Assembly: GCA_043775355.1 (NCBI GenBank)
Contig: JAYVSL010000038.1
Span: 1-25,489 of the forward strand
Reading direction: 5' to 3'
DNA: 25,489 nucleotides
Source: BOG-1363 sp043775355
GTDB lineage: Bacteria; Planctomycetota; UBA11346
Below the pieces are notes generated by a model. The model was not told the DNA's origin. It was given only the letters and a program-made list of their open reading frames with translations, and did no database searches. Position numbers and translations under genes: made by a program. Positions 15,241-24,400 of this stretch are shown in pieces (within the stretch, counting starts at the first letter, position 1; each line of letters starts with the position of its first letter).

Positions 15241-15463
15241 AGCTGGTTTCCTTCGCTGAATCGATGTGGTCGTCAAATCACCAACCAAGAAAGGCCATTC
15301 CTGAGAGGAAAGCGGCGCTCTGTTGTACGGTGGGGTGCGAAACATGCCAAATCGGCAACGAAAGTCCAGCTTGAGCTTTCGACATTGGCGTTATCTGGGC
15401 TTTCGATCAATCAACTAGTTTAGTAGTTGTTAGTTGGCCGACTCATCAAGGAAAACCACTCTA

Positions 15464-15591
15464 GATGTCCGATGTCATTTCTATGTCCGATGTCGAACAG
15501 CCAAAGGCAACAAACAGCCTAATCCCAGCACCAATGACCCCCAAACAAAAAGACATCGGACATCGGACATCAGACATCGGACATCGGACAT
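15464..15591. repeat. Inverted heptamer arrays (locus R5) between ilvB and fabV
   Basis: Left arm 15464-15495 holds units of ATGTCCG and is partly degenerate. Right arm 15552-15591 holds about five or six units of ATCGGAC, the reverse complement. The spacer of about 56 nt has ACAGCC twice (15497-15502 and 15514-15519). The locus lies in the 441-bp gene-free stretch 15241-15681 between divergent genes. That stretch must also hold both promoters, which I could not place with confidence. Confidence 0.9.
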
Positions 15592-15681
15592 AAGAGCCCG
15601 TATTGCAGCCCCTCCTTATTCCGCCATCGTGCCGCGCGTTAGCGAACTTCTAACTGAAATCCCTCCCAACAAAGGTTTCCC

Positions 15682-16875
15682 ATGGCCAAAGTCGTCATCA
15701 ATCCTCGTATTCGTGGCTTCATCTGCCTGACTTCGCATCCAACTGGCTGCGCGGCGAACGTGCGCCAACAAGTCAGCGTCGCGACCAAGGGCGGCCCCGG
15801 CAAAGGGATCGGCAATGCTTTGGTCATCGGCTCCAGCGCTGGCTACGGTCTGTCATCGCTGATTACGTTGGCCTGGGGACACGGCGCGAAAGTGTTGGGC
15901 GCCTGCTTTGAACGTCCGGGCGCGGGCGAAAAAGCCGGCTCTGGCGGTTGGTACAATTTGGCTGAGGTCCATCGCTTGGCCAAAGCGCAGGGTAAAACGA
16001 TTGAGACCCTGAATGGCGATGCGTTTGCTGCGGCCGGTAAACAGGCGGCGATCGCCGCGTTGAAAGCGCGCTTCGGCAAATTGGATTGCGTGGTGTATAG
16101 CGTGGCGACTCCGAAGCGCACTGATCCGCTGACCGGCACCACCTATAGCAGCGTGCTGAAACCGATTGGTCCGGCGTATGCCTCAAAGACCATCGACTTG
16201 GATACCGATGTCCTCAAGCCGGTCAGCATTAATCCTGCCGTCGATGCGGAAATCGACGCGACGATTAAAGTCATGGGCGGAGAAGATTGGCAGCTGTGGA
16301 TGGAAGCCTTAGCCGACGCGGACCTGCTGGCTCCAGGCTGTCGCACCGTCGCCTACAGTTATATCGGACCCGCGCTGACCACGCCGATTTATACCAACGG
16401 CACTATCGGTCGCGCGAAAGCTCACGTCGAAACCACCGCCAAAGCATTGAATGCGGGCGTGCTGAAAAAAATCGGCGGCGCGGCATATGTCAGCGTCAAC
16501 AAAGCCCTGGTCACCCAGGCTTCCAGCGCCATTCCGGTGGTGCCACTTTATATTTCGCTGCTGTATCGCGTGATGAAAGAAAAGAATTGCCACGAAGGAA
16601 CCATCGAACAAATGGTCCGTCTGTGGGCTGATCATTTAGCACCAGGCAAGACGCCAAAACTGGACGAAGCCGGTCGCATCCGGGTTGACGACTGGGAAAT
16701 GCGCAGCGATGTCCAAGAAGCGACCGCCAAATTGTGGGAACAAGTTACCAGCGAAAATCTGCTACAAATTAGCGATTACGCCAGTTTCAAACGCGAATTC
16801 CGTCAACTCTTCGGCTTTGAAGTTCCAGGCATCGATTACGCCGAAGCGGTTGAGGTTGAAGCGACGCTCAATTAA
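15682..16875 (+). CDS. fabV: Trans-2-enoyl-ACP/CoA reductase FabV
   Basis: 397 residues, the normal FabV length. It carries out the NAD(P)H-dependent last step of each fatty-acid elongation round. The cofactor-binding region GIGNALVIGSSAGYGLSSLI lies near residues 42-61. The catalytic Tyr237 and Lys246 show the FabV-specific Y-x8-K spacing (YTNGTIGRAK), which separates it from FabI. FabV enzymes are typically triclosan-tolerant. AAAGG lies at 15671-15675 before the ATG. No other fab gene is adjacent. Confidence 0.97.
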   Translation: MAKVVINPRIRGFICLTSHPTGCAANVRQQVSVATKGGPGKGIGNALVIGSSAGYGLSSLITLAWGHGAKVLGACFERPGAGEKAGSGGWYNLAEVHRLAKAQGKTIETLNGDAFAAAGKQAAIAALKARFGKLDCVVYSVATPKRTDPLTGTTYSSVLKPIGPAYASKTIDLDTDVLKPVSINPAVDAEIDATIKVMGGEDWQLWMEALADADLLAPGCRTVAYSYIGPALTTPIYTNGTIGRAKAHVETTAKALNAGVLKKIGGAAYVSVNKALVTQASSAIPVVPLYISLLYRVMKEKNCHEGTIEQMVRLWADHLAPGKTPKLDEAGRIRVDDWEMRSDVQEATAKLWEQVTSENLLQISDYASFKREFRQLFGFEVPGIDYAEAVEVEATLN

Positions 16876-16956
16876 TTTCTACGATCGAGCAGCGGCGCTT
16901 TTCTAACGCTGAAAACGCGGTCTGAGAAGCTGTCGCTGTTGCCTGCTGTTTGATGA

Positions 16957-17148
16957 TCAGGGTACGTCGTTTGCTAGGTAAGCTTTATTATCCCGCGGTA
17001 AACCACTCGGGCCGGGATCGACCATGCCTGGACTGGATCCGCGTGGTTGACCGCGTGCGGCGCCCGCTTCCATGCAGCTTGCAAGCATTGCTGTCACGGT
17101 CATGAGCAGAACCAACTTCAGGATGTGAGGGATGTGAGCGCGTTTCAT
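16957..17148 (-). CDS. Small predicted lipoprotein
   Basis: 63 residues. Basic residues (MKRAHIPH) are followed by a hydrophobic stretch and LASC, a lipobox with the lipidated Cys near residue 25. The mature part of about 39 residues is rich in Gly and Pro and has no recognisable domain. There is no clear ribosome site. It lies 108 bp downstream of birA on the same strand. The signal sequence is the only strong evidence that it is real. Confidence 0.5.
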   Translation of the reverse strand: MKRAHIPHILKLVLLMTVTAMLASCMEAGAARGQPRGSSPGMVDPGPSGLPRDNKAYLANDVP

Positions 17149-17256
17149 GCGTGAGAGCCTAGATGCCGATTTGACGGTGCAGCGGACGAATCCCTTTGTT
17201 CAGCGCATGTCTTTGACGCACTGCGCTTCACCGCGTTTGGCGCTGTTTACTCGCAA

Positions 17257-18027
17257 CTATTCCACGCGCAAAGAAGTGGCGCTGGTAACCGCCCAGGTGG
17301 TTCCGCCAGCAAGTCGTACGAGCAATCGTCCGATGTCATCAATGCCGGCGGCGGTGCCACTGAAGCGTTCACCAGCGGTTTCGACGTGCACGGTGCGACC
17401 TGTCAACCAATCACGTTGACGTAGTTGTGGGAGCAATTGATTCCATCCACCGGCGGCCAGTAACCCGGTTGCTTCGAGCAAATAGCGCCGCAGGGCTGTC
17501 AACATGATGAGCGGTGCAGGCGGTGGATCGCAGACTTCTGCCACACTCGCCGGAGCTTGCGCTCGATCCGTGGCAAACAGCAATGTTTCCGGTGATTGGT
17601 CCCAGCGCGGATCGAGGTTCAAGCCAATGCCGATGACCACGCGATCATTTTCGCCAGTTGCCGGGCGTTCGCACAACACACCGGCTAATTTGCGTCCGTT
17701 GAGGTAACAATCATTCGGCCACTTTACCTGCACGACGGCTTCAGGCGCGTGGTCTTCGACCGCATGGGCAATCGCCAAGCCCGCACAAAGCGATAAAAAC
17801 GATACGGAAACCTGCGCCGGTACGGGGACAATAAAACTGGCGGTCAATACTCCCGTCGGTGAAAACCAGCGATTATTTCCACGGCCACGTCCAGCCGTCT
17901 GCCGTTCGGTCCACACGCACGAACCATCGGCTAATTCAGATAAATGTTTCAGCGTCCAGGTATTGGTCGAGCGACACGTAACCAGTTCAATCAACCATCC
18001 AGGACGAGGAATCGGAGCTGAAGCCAT
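17257..18027 (-). CDS. birA: Biotin--[acetyl-CoA-carboxylase] ligase, single-domain
   Basis: 256 residues. It activates biotin to biotinyl-AMP and attaches it to the carrier protein of acetyl-CoA carboxylase. The visible motifs are STNTW, the biotin/ATP loop GRGRG (46-50), KWPND (102-106) followed by GRKLAG with the active-site Lys113, and VVIGIGLNLD. The C-terminal SH3-like domain follows. The N-terminal DNA-binding domain of E. coli BirA is absent, so it should not be a repressor. It starts 65 nt beyond the rpsU terminator and has no visible ribosome site. Confidence 0.95.
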   Translation of the reverse strand: MASAPIPRPGWLIELVTCRSTNTWTLKHLSELADGSCVWTERQTAGRGRGNNRWFSPTGVLTASFIVPVPAQVSVSFLSLCAGLAIAHAVEDHAPEAVVQVKWPNDCYLNGRKLAGVLCERPATGENDRVVIGIGLNLDPRWDQSPETLLFATDRAQAPASVAEVCDPPPAPLIMLTALRRYLLEATGLLAAGGWNQLLPQLRQRDWLTGRTVHVETAGERFSGTAAGIDDIGRLLVRLAGGTTWAVTSATSLRVE

Positions 18028-18091
18028 AGTCAGTATGCTGGTTCACTACGCAAAACGACAATGGTCAAGGATTGCTGGGGCGGTGTACAGC

Positions 18092-18127
18092 AAAACAAAA
18101 ACCCTCGACCGAGAGAGGACGAGGGTT
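18092..18127 (-). terminator. Rho-independent terminator of rpsU
   Basis: On the minus strand AACCCTCG (18127-18120) pairs with CGAGGGTT (18107-18100), loop 12 nt, and the stem is followed by TTTGTTTTG. It lies about 110 nt downstream of the rpsU stop. The stretch between them (18128-18236) shows no gene. Confidence 0.85.
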
Positions 18128-18236
18128 AGTGACATTTTGAACCGAGTGATGACATGGACTAACGTGGGGCGCCGTTTTCACGGCAGCAGCATCATCAATC
18201 AAGCGACTCAGGTTTTAATACCAGAAGATAAAGATA

Positions 18237-18449
18237 TTAGCGACGGCGCAGCAGCGCTTTGGCTTCCATCTTTTCTTGTAACAAGCGCTTTTCGAGCTTG
18301 CGCGACTCACGGCGCTTCGTCTCGCTCGGCTTGTCATAGTACATGTTCTTTTTGATGTCCTTTGTCAGACCTTCCTTTTCGCAACGCTTCTTAAAGCGGC
18401 GGAGGGTCTTTTCGAGGGGTTCACCAGAGCGAGCTTCGACGCGAATCAT
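18237..18449 (-). CDS. rpsU: 30S ribosomal protein S21
   Basis: 70 residues, highly basic, the family length. The N-terminus IRVEARSGEPLEKTLRRFKK and the block KPSETKRRESRKLEKR are the S21 hallmarks. S21 sits near the 3' end of 16S rRNA in the small subunit and helps mRNA binding at initiation. A good AAGGAG lies on the minus strand at 18461-18466. The gene has its own terminator and appears to be a single-gene unit. Confidence 0.97.
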   Translation of the reverse strand: MIRVEARSGEPLEKTLRRFKKRCEKEGLTKDIKKNMYYDKPSETKRRESRKLEKRLLQEKMEAKALLRRR

Positions 18450-18564
18450 ACGAACCTTAACTCCTTAGCAGGGGCGGGCACGCTACAGGTCTTCCATTTT
18501 TCGCAAGTCATTCCTGGGCGCCCCATCGGATGGCTGCTCATAAGGCTGCAACACAGCGATAAAG

Positions 18565-18652
18565 TAGTGACCACGGGCTTCAGGCTACGGACCACAGGTT
18601 CGTGCCGCGACGTCGCATAAAACCGGTAGTCCGTAGTCCGTAGCCGGCAGTC
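18565..18652. repeat. Heptamer arms around a hairpin core (locus R7)
   Basis: The left arm (18565-18598) contains GGCTACGGACCACAGG. The core is TTCGTGCCGCGACGTCGCAT then AAAA (18599-18622). The right arm is CCGGTAGTCCGTAGTCCG onward, with units of GTAGTCC (18623-18652). The core matches that of R2 (9837-9861) at nearly every position. The locus lies in the 246-bp gap between the L,D-transpeptidase and rpsU, which holds nothing else recognisable apart from the rpsU ribosome site. Confidence 0.85.
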
Positions 18653-18695
18653 TCGCATCAGCCTAAAACCCGGCGTTATTGAGTCAGGCCCAAAA

Positions 18696-19697
18696 TTATT
18701 CGACAATTTCAACCGCCGTTGGGCAGCGATCGGGGTGTGCCAGCATTTGGTAGAGCTCTTGGGCTTGCGGGGTATCAAGGCGCACGCAGCCGTTGCTGAC
18801 CTTGGCCTGCATCTGGGGATTGGGTCCGGTGTAGCCGTGAATGCCGAGCCCATCCTGGCCGAGTCCATCGGCTGAGAACTTCATCCATACCTTGCCGAGG
18901 ATGTTGCGGGGATCATCGGCTTTGTAGACCTCATGGGTTTTGGGATCAGTCCAATCAGGGTTAAGCACGCGATCCGTGAGTTTGGTTTTGCCGACGGGGG
19001 TTGGCGTTTCGGTCGCGCCGTGGCTGATGACATAGCGGCGGGCAAACAAACCGGCGATGTAACAGTCGAGATAGAAATCACTCTTGTCGATGTGCAAGAA
19101 ATTGCCGCCTTTTTCCCGTACATTGGCAACTTTCATGACGTCACCGGGACTCATGCGAGAATCACCGGTATCGCGACCGCGCATACGATTGAGCAGCTCA
19201 TGCGGCATGCCGTATTTTTTGGCGATGGCGTCAGGACTTTCACCGGGTTTGACCTCGTGCGTCAGAAAAACACCAGTTTCATCGTTCAGATAACGCGCCT
19301 TGCTGAAAAACAGCGCGTCGCCCAGTGGCGTCAGACGTTCACTGATGATTTTGAGCTCAAGCTCTTTTTGCGAGCTTTGGTTATAGACGCCGCGCAGCAC
19401 AGTGCTGTAGAGCTTATTCAACAACGGCGCTTTCGGCGACAACACGGGATTACTGCTGTCTTTGGCAATGTCAGTCCACAAAGCCTCTGCTTGGTCATAA
19501 GTGGCCTTCAGATCGGCTGGCAAAGGCTGCGGCGCGACGATCACACCAAAGCCAGTTTGCTTTGGCGCCGTTTCTGAAGTGGCAGCGTCGTTCCCTGGGA
19601 TGCTGAGAGCAGGTTGCGCTGCAGTCGCGGGAGCCAGCCACTTCCAGGCGGCAAACGCGGCGACAGCAAGCACGATCAGGATGAAAAATGCGCGCAT
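18696..19697 (-). CDS. LysM and YkuD L,D-transpeptidase
   Basis: 333 residues. There is an N-terminal membrane anchor or signal (about 1-22), a helical region to about 140, a LysM peptidoglycan-binding domain (about 146-195, with VKPGESPDAIAKKYGM) and a C-terminal YkuD catalytic domain. The active site is seen as IHGYTGP (His287) and SNGCVRL (Cys304). These enzymes form 3-3 cross-links in peptidoglycan or attach proteins to it. It implies a cell wall with meso-diaminopimelate peptides. It is divergent from the outer-membrane protein gene. Confidence 0.93.
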   Translation of the reverse strand: MRAFFILIVLAVAAFAAWKWLAPATAAQPALSIPGNDAATSETAPKQTGFGVIVAPQPLPADLKATYDQAEALWTDIAKDSSNPVLSPKAPLLNKLYSTVLRGVYNQSSQKELELKIISERLTPLGDALFFSKARYLNDETGVFLTHEVKPGESPDAIAKKYGMPHELLNRMRGRDTGDSRMSPGDVMKVANVREKGGNFLHIDKSDFYLDCYIAGLFARRYVISHGATETPTPVGKTKLTDRVLNPDWTDPKTHEVYKADDPRNILGKVWMKFSADGLGQDGLGIHGYTGPNPQMQAKVSNGCVRLDTPQAQELYQMLAHPDRCPTAVEIVE

Positions 19698-19815
19698 GGA
19701 GTGCCCTTAAATACGCAATGGACGTGAGGATCGGGGGCACCTTGCCAGCATGACACGCGCATGCAAATCGATTGAAGCAACCGAGCCTGCACGTGAACAC
19801 AGGTGGTTCACAGCA

Positions 19816-19862
19816 GTGAGCGATGAGTGAGCTATGAGCGAGGCATGAGTGAGCCGACAGCC
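19816..19862. repeat. Degenerate single heptamer array (locus R6)
   Basis: Units close to TGAGCGA/TGAGTGA (19816-19854) are followed by ACAGCC at 19857-19862. No opposing array was found in the next 200 nt. It lies in the 282-bp divergent gap between the L,D-transpeptidase and the beta-barrel gene. Confidence 0.65.
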
Positions 19863-19979
19863 GACCATATCATTCTCTCGGCATGCATTGCGCCCTGCCT
19901 TGTCGAGGTTAGCGTGCCCGCCCTTAGTAGCGACCGCACCAACCGCGTGGTCGACGAATTTTACCGTAAGGCCCGCACT

Positions 19980-21359
19980 ATGATGCATCGCCCGCTCCTG
20001 CTTGTCCCTGGTTTGGTCCTGCTCGTCAGTACCACCGCGATGGCTGCTGATCCTCTGGTCCCAGGCTCCGGATTAGATTCCAGTGGTACGCTGAGACAGT
20101 TTGAGCCAGGCAAAATTCAAAGTACCTCGCGCAGTGTCTTTTTGCAGGGATTGATTGATCTCGACGCCATCCAGCAAGGCAACTACACGGACGGCAACGG
20201 AGACCTCAGCGATCATCGTTCGCAAGGCTGGTATCGTGCCGAACTGGGCGCGCGAATTTCGGTCGACGAACGAATCGAAGTGCAAGTGAGCCTCGCTGGC
20301 CAAGGCATCATGGGCGGTAATTTGCCCACCGATAACGGCGCTATTTATGGCGTTACGAACACCAACGGCCCAAACAACGGTCAAACCGGTAACGCGGTTA
20401 TTGACGACGCTTTCGTCAAGCTGAAAGACTTCCTTAATTATCGCGAACTTGCCCTGGACGCAGGTCGCATGCCGGTGTCGTATAATTTGCGCCGTGATCA
20501 CGCGGCATTCCTCTACGACAGTCGCGCCGACTATCGTACCATCACCAGCTGGGATGGTCTGCGGGCGGCCTATAATTTGGATTCGGTTAACATTCTTCCT
20601 TACGTCTATCGCTTACCCGATAACAGTCAGCTCTATGGTCTTTCTTTGGAATGGGAGCCGCCAAAATCAGGCAATGATCGGTTGTTCTTCCAAGGTTCAG
20701 CAAACTTAGAACGCAACGTGTTGTTGCACGATGGCACCACCGGCGATTCGCTGCAAACCTATTATGTTGGCGGCGACGCAGACCTTGGTGATTTCGAGCT
20801 CTTCGGCGAATTTGCGATGCAGAGTGGAAAACAAACCGACTCCGTGAAGTTTAAAGGCTTCGCCTTCAGCGGCGGTATTGACTGGCACATTGATAATACC
20901 GTCGTTGGCTTTCAGGGTGATTATTTTACTGGTGACGACAACCCGACCGACGGTGAGAACAAAGCCTTCATCAATAATTGGGAAGGCATGAGCGACACTG
21001 ACATTGTTGAGAATGAAAAGTACGGCGAAATGAGCCGTTTGCTCACCGGCAATCTTCATGCTTACAAGTGCAAGATTGAAATCGCGCTCGACGACAAGAA
21101 GCGCGTGCGCGTCAAATCGATATACGCGATGTATAAGACGGACGTGAGTTTGGCAGGGTCTGGCAGTAAAAATTTCGGCCAAGAAGTGGACATACATTTG
21201 GCGTGGGATTACACCAGAAACGCCACCATCACCTTGTTGGGTGGCGTCTTCAAACCGGATGACGCCTACAAAGCGGCCAGAACCGCCGCGCCAGCACCCG
21301 TCGCTGCAGGTACGGATTTGATCTACTTGCTGGGTGCAAACCTGCTGGTGAAGTTCTAA
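19980..21359 (+). CDS. Predicted outer-membrane beta-barrel (porin-like) protein
   Basis: 459 residues from ATG 19980; the next codon is also ATG. The frame is open 51 codons further up through repeat R6, but the signal peptide (MMHRPLLLVPGLVLLVSTTAMA, cut after AMA) fixes the start. The mature protein alternates polar and hydrophobic residues in many short strands separated by Asp/Asn/Gly turns, and ends in Phe (NLLVKF), typical of outer-membrane barrels. It resembles putative porins or alginate-export-like proteins in general character only; the substrate is unknown. GTAAGGC about 10 nt before the ATG may be the ribosome site. Confidence 0.8.
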   Translation: MMHRPLLLVPGLVLLVSTTAMAADPLVPGSGLDSSGTLRQFEPGKIQSTSRSVFLQGLIDLDAIQQGNYTDGNGDLSDHRSQGWYRAELGARISVDERIEVQVSLAGQGIMGGNLPTDNGAIYGVTNTNGPNNGQTGNAVIDDAFVKLKDFLNYRELALDAGRMPVSYNLRRDHAAFLYDSRADYRTITSWDGLRAAYNLDSVNILPYVYRLPDNSQLYGLSLEWEPPKSGNDRLFFQGSANLERNVLLHDGTTGDSLQTYYVGGDADLGDFELFGEFAMQSGKQTDSVKFKGFAFSGGIDWHIDNTVVGFQGDYFTGDDNPTDGENKAFINNWEGMSDTDIVENEKYGEMSRLLTGNLHAYKCKIEIALDDKKRVRVKSIYAMYKTDVSLAGSGSKNFGQEVDIHLAWDYTRNATITLLGGVFKPDDAYKAARTAAPAPVAAGTDLIYLLGANLLVKF

Positions 21360-21374
21360 GCTAAGGTAGAAAAA

Positions 21375-21395
21375 CGCTGTGCTTATGCGACAGCG
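21375..21395. terminator. Short hairpin after the beta-barrel gene
   Basis: CGCTGT (21375-21380) pairs with ACAGCG (21390-21395) across a 9-nt loop, 15 nt beyond the stop codon. No T-run follows, so its function as a terminator is uncertain. Confidence 0.3.
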
Positions 21396-21432
21396 AAGCT
21401 GCCGACGAGGTCCCAGCGATTGTCTATTTCCA

Positions 21433-21474
21433 CCCGCATTGGCGAGCTAAGGTAAGACGACTCGCCTCTGCGGG
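21433..21474 (+). promoter_or_regulatory. Hairpin directly upstream of dnaE
   Basis: CCCGCA/TGCGGG and GGCGAG/CTCGCC form two 6-bp stems separated by a 2-by-2 internal loop, with a 14-nt apical loop. The hairpin ends 9 nt before the dnaE ATG, and no Shine-Dalgarno site is free in that interval. GCTAAGGTA occurs in the loop and again at 21359-21367. It may terminate the upstream gene or govern dnaE initiation. Confidence 0.4.
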
Positions 21475-21483
21475 CTTACTGCT

Positions 21484-24400
21484 ATGACCGACTTTACTCA
21501 CCTGCATCTGCACAGCCATTACACGCTGCTGGAATCGCCGATCACCGTCGCGCGCTTGCTGAAAAGTGTAAAGGCGAAGGGCATGGACGCGGTGGCATTG
21601 ACCGATCGCGGCAATTTATTTGGCGCTTACGAATTGTATTCTCAGGCAAAAGACGCTGGCGTCACGGCGATTATCGGTTGCCAAGTCAACGTTGCTCCGC
21701 TGGGCATGCGCGAAAAAGTCCGCGATTGGCATCAGTTGGTGTTGCTGGCGCAGAATGAACAGGGCTATCGTAACCTCGCCAAATTAGTCAGTCGCGGTTG
21801 GCTCGAAGGTTTCTATTTCGAACCACGCGTTGATCTGGAAGCAATCGCGGCACATGCCGACGGGCTCGTTTGTTTAACTGGCGCGGGAAAAGACGGATTT
21901 CTGAATCGCCACTTGATGGCAGGCGCCACCGAAGAAGCGACGCGTCAGCTGGCGTTACTCAAAGGTATTTTTGGTCGTGAACGGCTTTTCGTCGAGCTCA
22001 GTGATCACGGCGCCGATGGCACATTGAATCATACCACGGCCAATATGGCCTTGGCTGATGCACAGGATGTGCGTGTCGTGGCCACCAATTGGGTGCATTA
22101 TCTCGAACAAAGTGATCATGACATTCACGATGTTCAGTTAGCGATTCAAAAAGTCACCACCGTTGACGACACCCATCGCAAGCGGATGACGAGCAAAGAA
22201 TATTATCTCAAGACGCCAGACCAGATGGCGACCCTGTTTGCCGCGCGGCCCGATGCGATTAGTAACACGCGCGTCATTGTTGAACTTTGCAAAGAATCGA
22301 AAGTTCCCACCGGAACCTATTATTTACCGTCGTTCCCGTGCCCAGAAGCACAGACCGAAGAAACCTGGTTGCGCGAACTGTGCGCGCGTGGAGTGCGCCG
22401 AAGATACGGCGATCATCTCACCGACGAAATTCAAAAGCGTCTGACTTTCGAGTTAGAAACCATTCTAAAAATGGGCTTCGCCGCGTACTTTCTGATCGTT
22501 GCCGATTTCATCAACTGGGCCAAAGACAGCGGCATTCCCGTTGGACCAGGGCGTGGGTCAGCAGCGGGATCGATTGTCGCATACGTCCTGGGCATCACCG
22601 AAATGTGTCCTCTGCGCTATGGACTGCTGTTTGAGCGTTTTATGAATCCGGGCCGTAAATCGATGCCGGACATCGACATCGATTTTTGCAAAGATCGCCG
22701 TGGCGAAGTTATTGATTACGTCGCAAAAAAATACGGTCACGAAGCCGTGACGCAGATCATGACGCTGGGCACCATGAAGGCGCGCATGGCGATCAAAGAC
22801 GTCGCTCGGGCCTATCATTGGACGCCGGAAGAATCCCAAGAACTGTCCAATTTAGTCCCGGAAGATCCCTCAGGAAAATATGATCTGCAGGTGTGTTTAG
22901 GTCGTAAGCCGCTCGATAAAGACAAGAACGAATTCGGTGCCGTCGACGGCATGGTGAAACGTTACGACAGTGATCAGCGCACCCGCCAAGTCTTGGATGT
23001 CGCGCTGCAACTGGAAAAACTTGGTCGTTCATTGGGCGTGCATGCGTGCGGCATGATTATCGCGCCTGGCCCGGTGTGGAATTATGTGCCGGTATGTAAA
23101 ATTAAGGATAAGGCGGCAACACAATTTAACATGACGCAGATTGAAAAATGCGGCCTGTTAAAAATGGACTTCCTTGGGCTCAAGACCATGTCGATTTTAA
23201 AGAAAGCGGCAGACATTGCCAAGGCCAGCGAGGGTATCGTCATTGATTACGGCGCTGTGCCGCTCGATGACGCTAAGACCTTTGCCATGTTGGGCGCGGG
23301 CCGCACGCTCGGCGTGTTTCAATGCGAATCATCGGGCTTCCAAGAGCTGATCAAATTGCTCAAGCCCGACCGCTTTGAAGATTTAATTGCTCTCGTCGCG
23401 CTCTATCGCCCAGGCCCGCTGATGGCCGGCATGCACACCCAATACTGTGATCGCAAACATGGCCGCGAGAAAGTCGATTATCCGCATCCGGTGTTGGAAA
23501 ACGTACTGAAAGAAACTTACGGCCTCTACATCTACCAAGAACAGGTGATGTCGATCAGCCGTGAATTATGCGGATTTTCGCCAGCAGAAGCCGACGATCT
23601 GCGCAAAGCTATGGGCAAGAAAGACATCAACGTCCTGAAAAAAATCGAGGACAAGTTCATTGATGGCGCGTGGAACAACCATCAATTTGAACGTAAGAAG
23701 TGTAAGGAAATGTGGGAGAAAATTCTCGGCTTCGCTTCGTACTGCTTCAACAAATCACACTCCGCATGCTATGGTCTGATCGCGTATTGGACCGCGTATA
23801 TGAAAGCCAACCACTACGCCGCTTTCATGACCGCCAACTTGATCTACGAAATGGATAACAAGGACAAGATGACCAAGTTCGTTGAAGAACTGCGCTCATC
23901 CGGCATTCCTGTTTTGCCGCCGGACGTGAACGAGTCCGGTTGGGAATTTCGCGTGCTGAATAAACGCGCAGGACAAACGTCTCCTGAAGCAGCTCAATCT
24001 ATTCGCTTTGGTTTCGGCGGCGTTAAAGCCGTCGGCGAAGGCTCAGCACAATCACTCATCCGTGAGCGTGACGAGCACGGCCCATACGCAAGTCTCTACG
24101 ATTTATGCGAACGCGTCGACACCCGTACGGTGAACAAACGCGTGGTTGAATCGCTGATCAAAGTTGGCGCGCTCGATAGTTTGCATGTAAATCGCCGGGC
24201 ATTGTTCGAAACACAAGATCGTGCCTTCGATCGCGGCAATCGTCTGACCCAAACCAAGGCGCAAAATCAACAGACGTTATTTTCCTCTTTTGAAGAAAAC
24301 GAAGACTTCCGTCAAGAAACACGCGGTTATCCTACGGTTGCTGATTGGAGTATCAGCGAGCGTCTGAGTTTCGAGAAGAGCCTCACGGGTTATTGGATTT

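Noticed and set aside
13819..15423. Long plus-strand open frames opposite ilvB
   Set aside because: They lie antisense to a well-supported gene and show no family pattern. They reflect the codon bias of ilvB.
16895..16918. Bulged hairpin after fabV as a terminator
   Set aside because: The stem is 8 bp with a bulge and there is no T-run after it, too weak to list.
19827..19979. Earlier start for the beta-barrel gene inside the repeat
   Set aside because: The signal peptide begins at the ATG at 19980. The earlier codons translate the heptamer array and linker.
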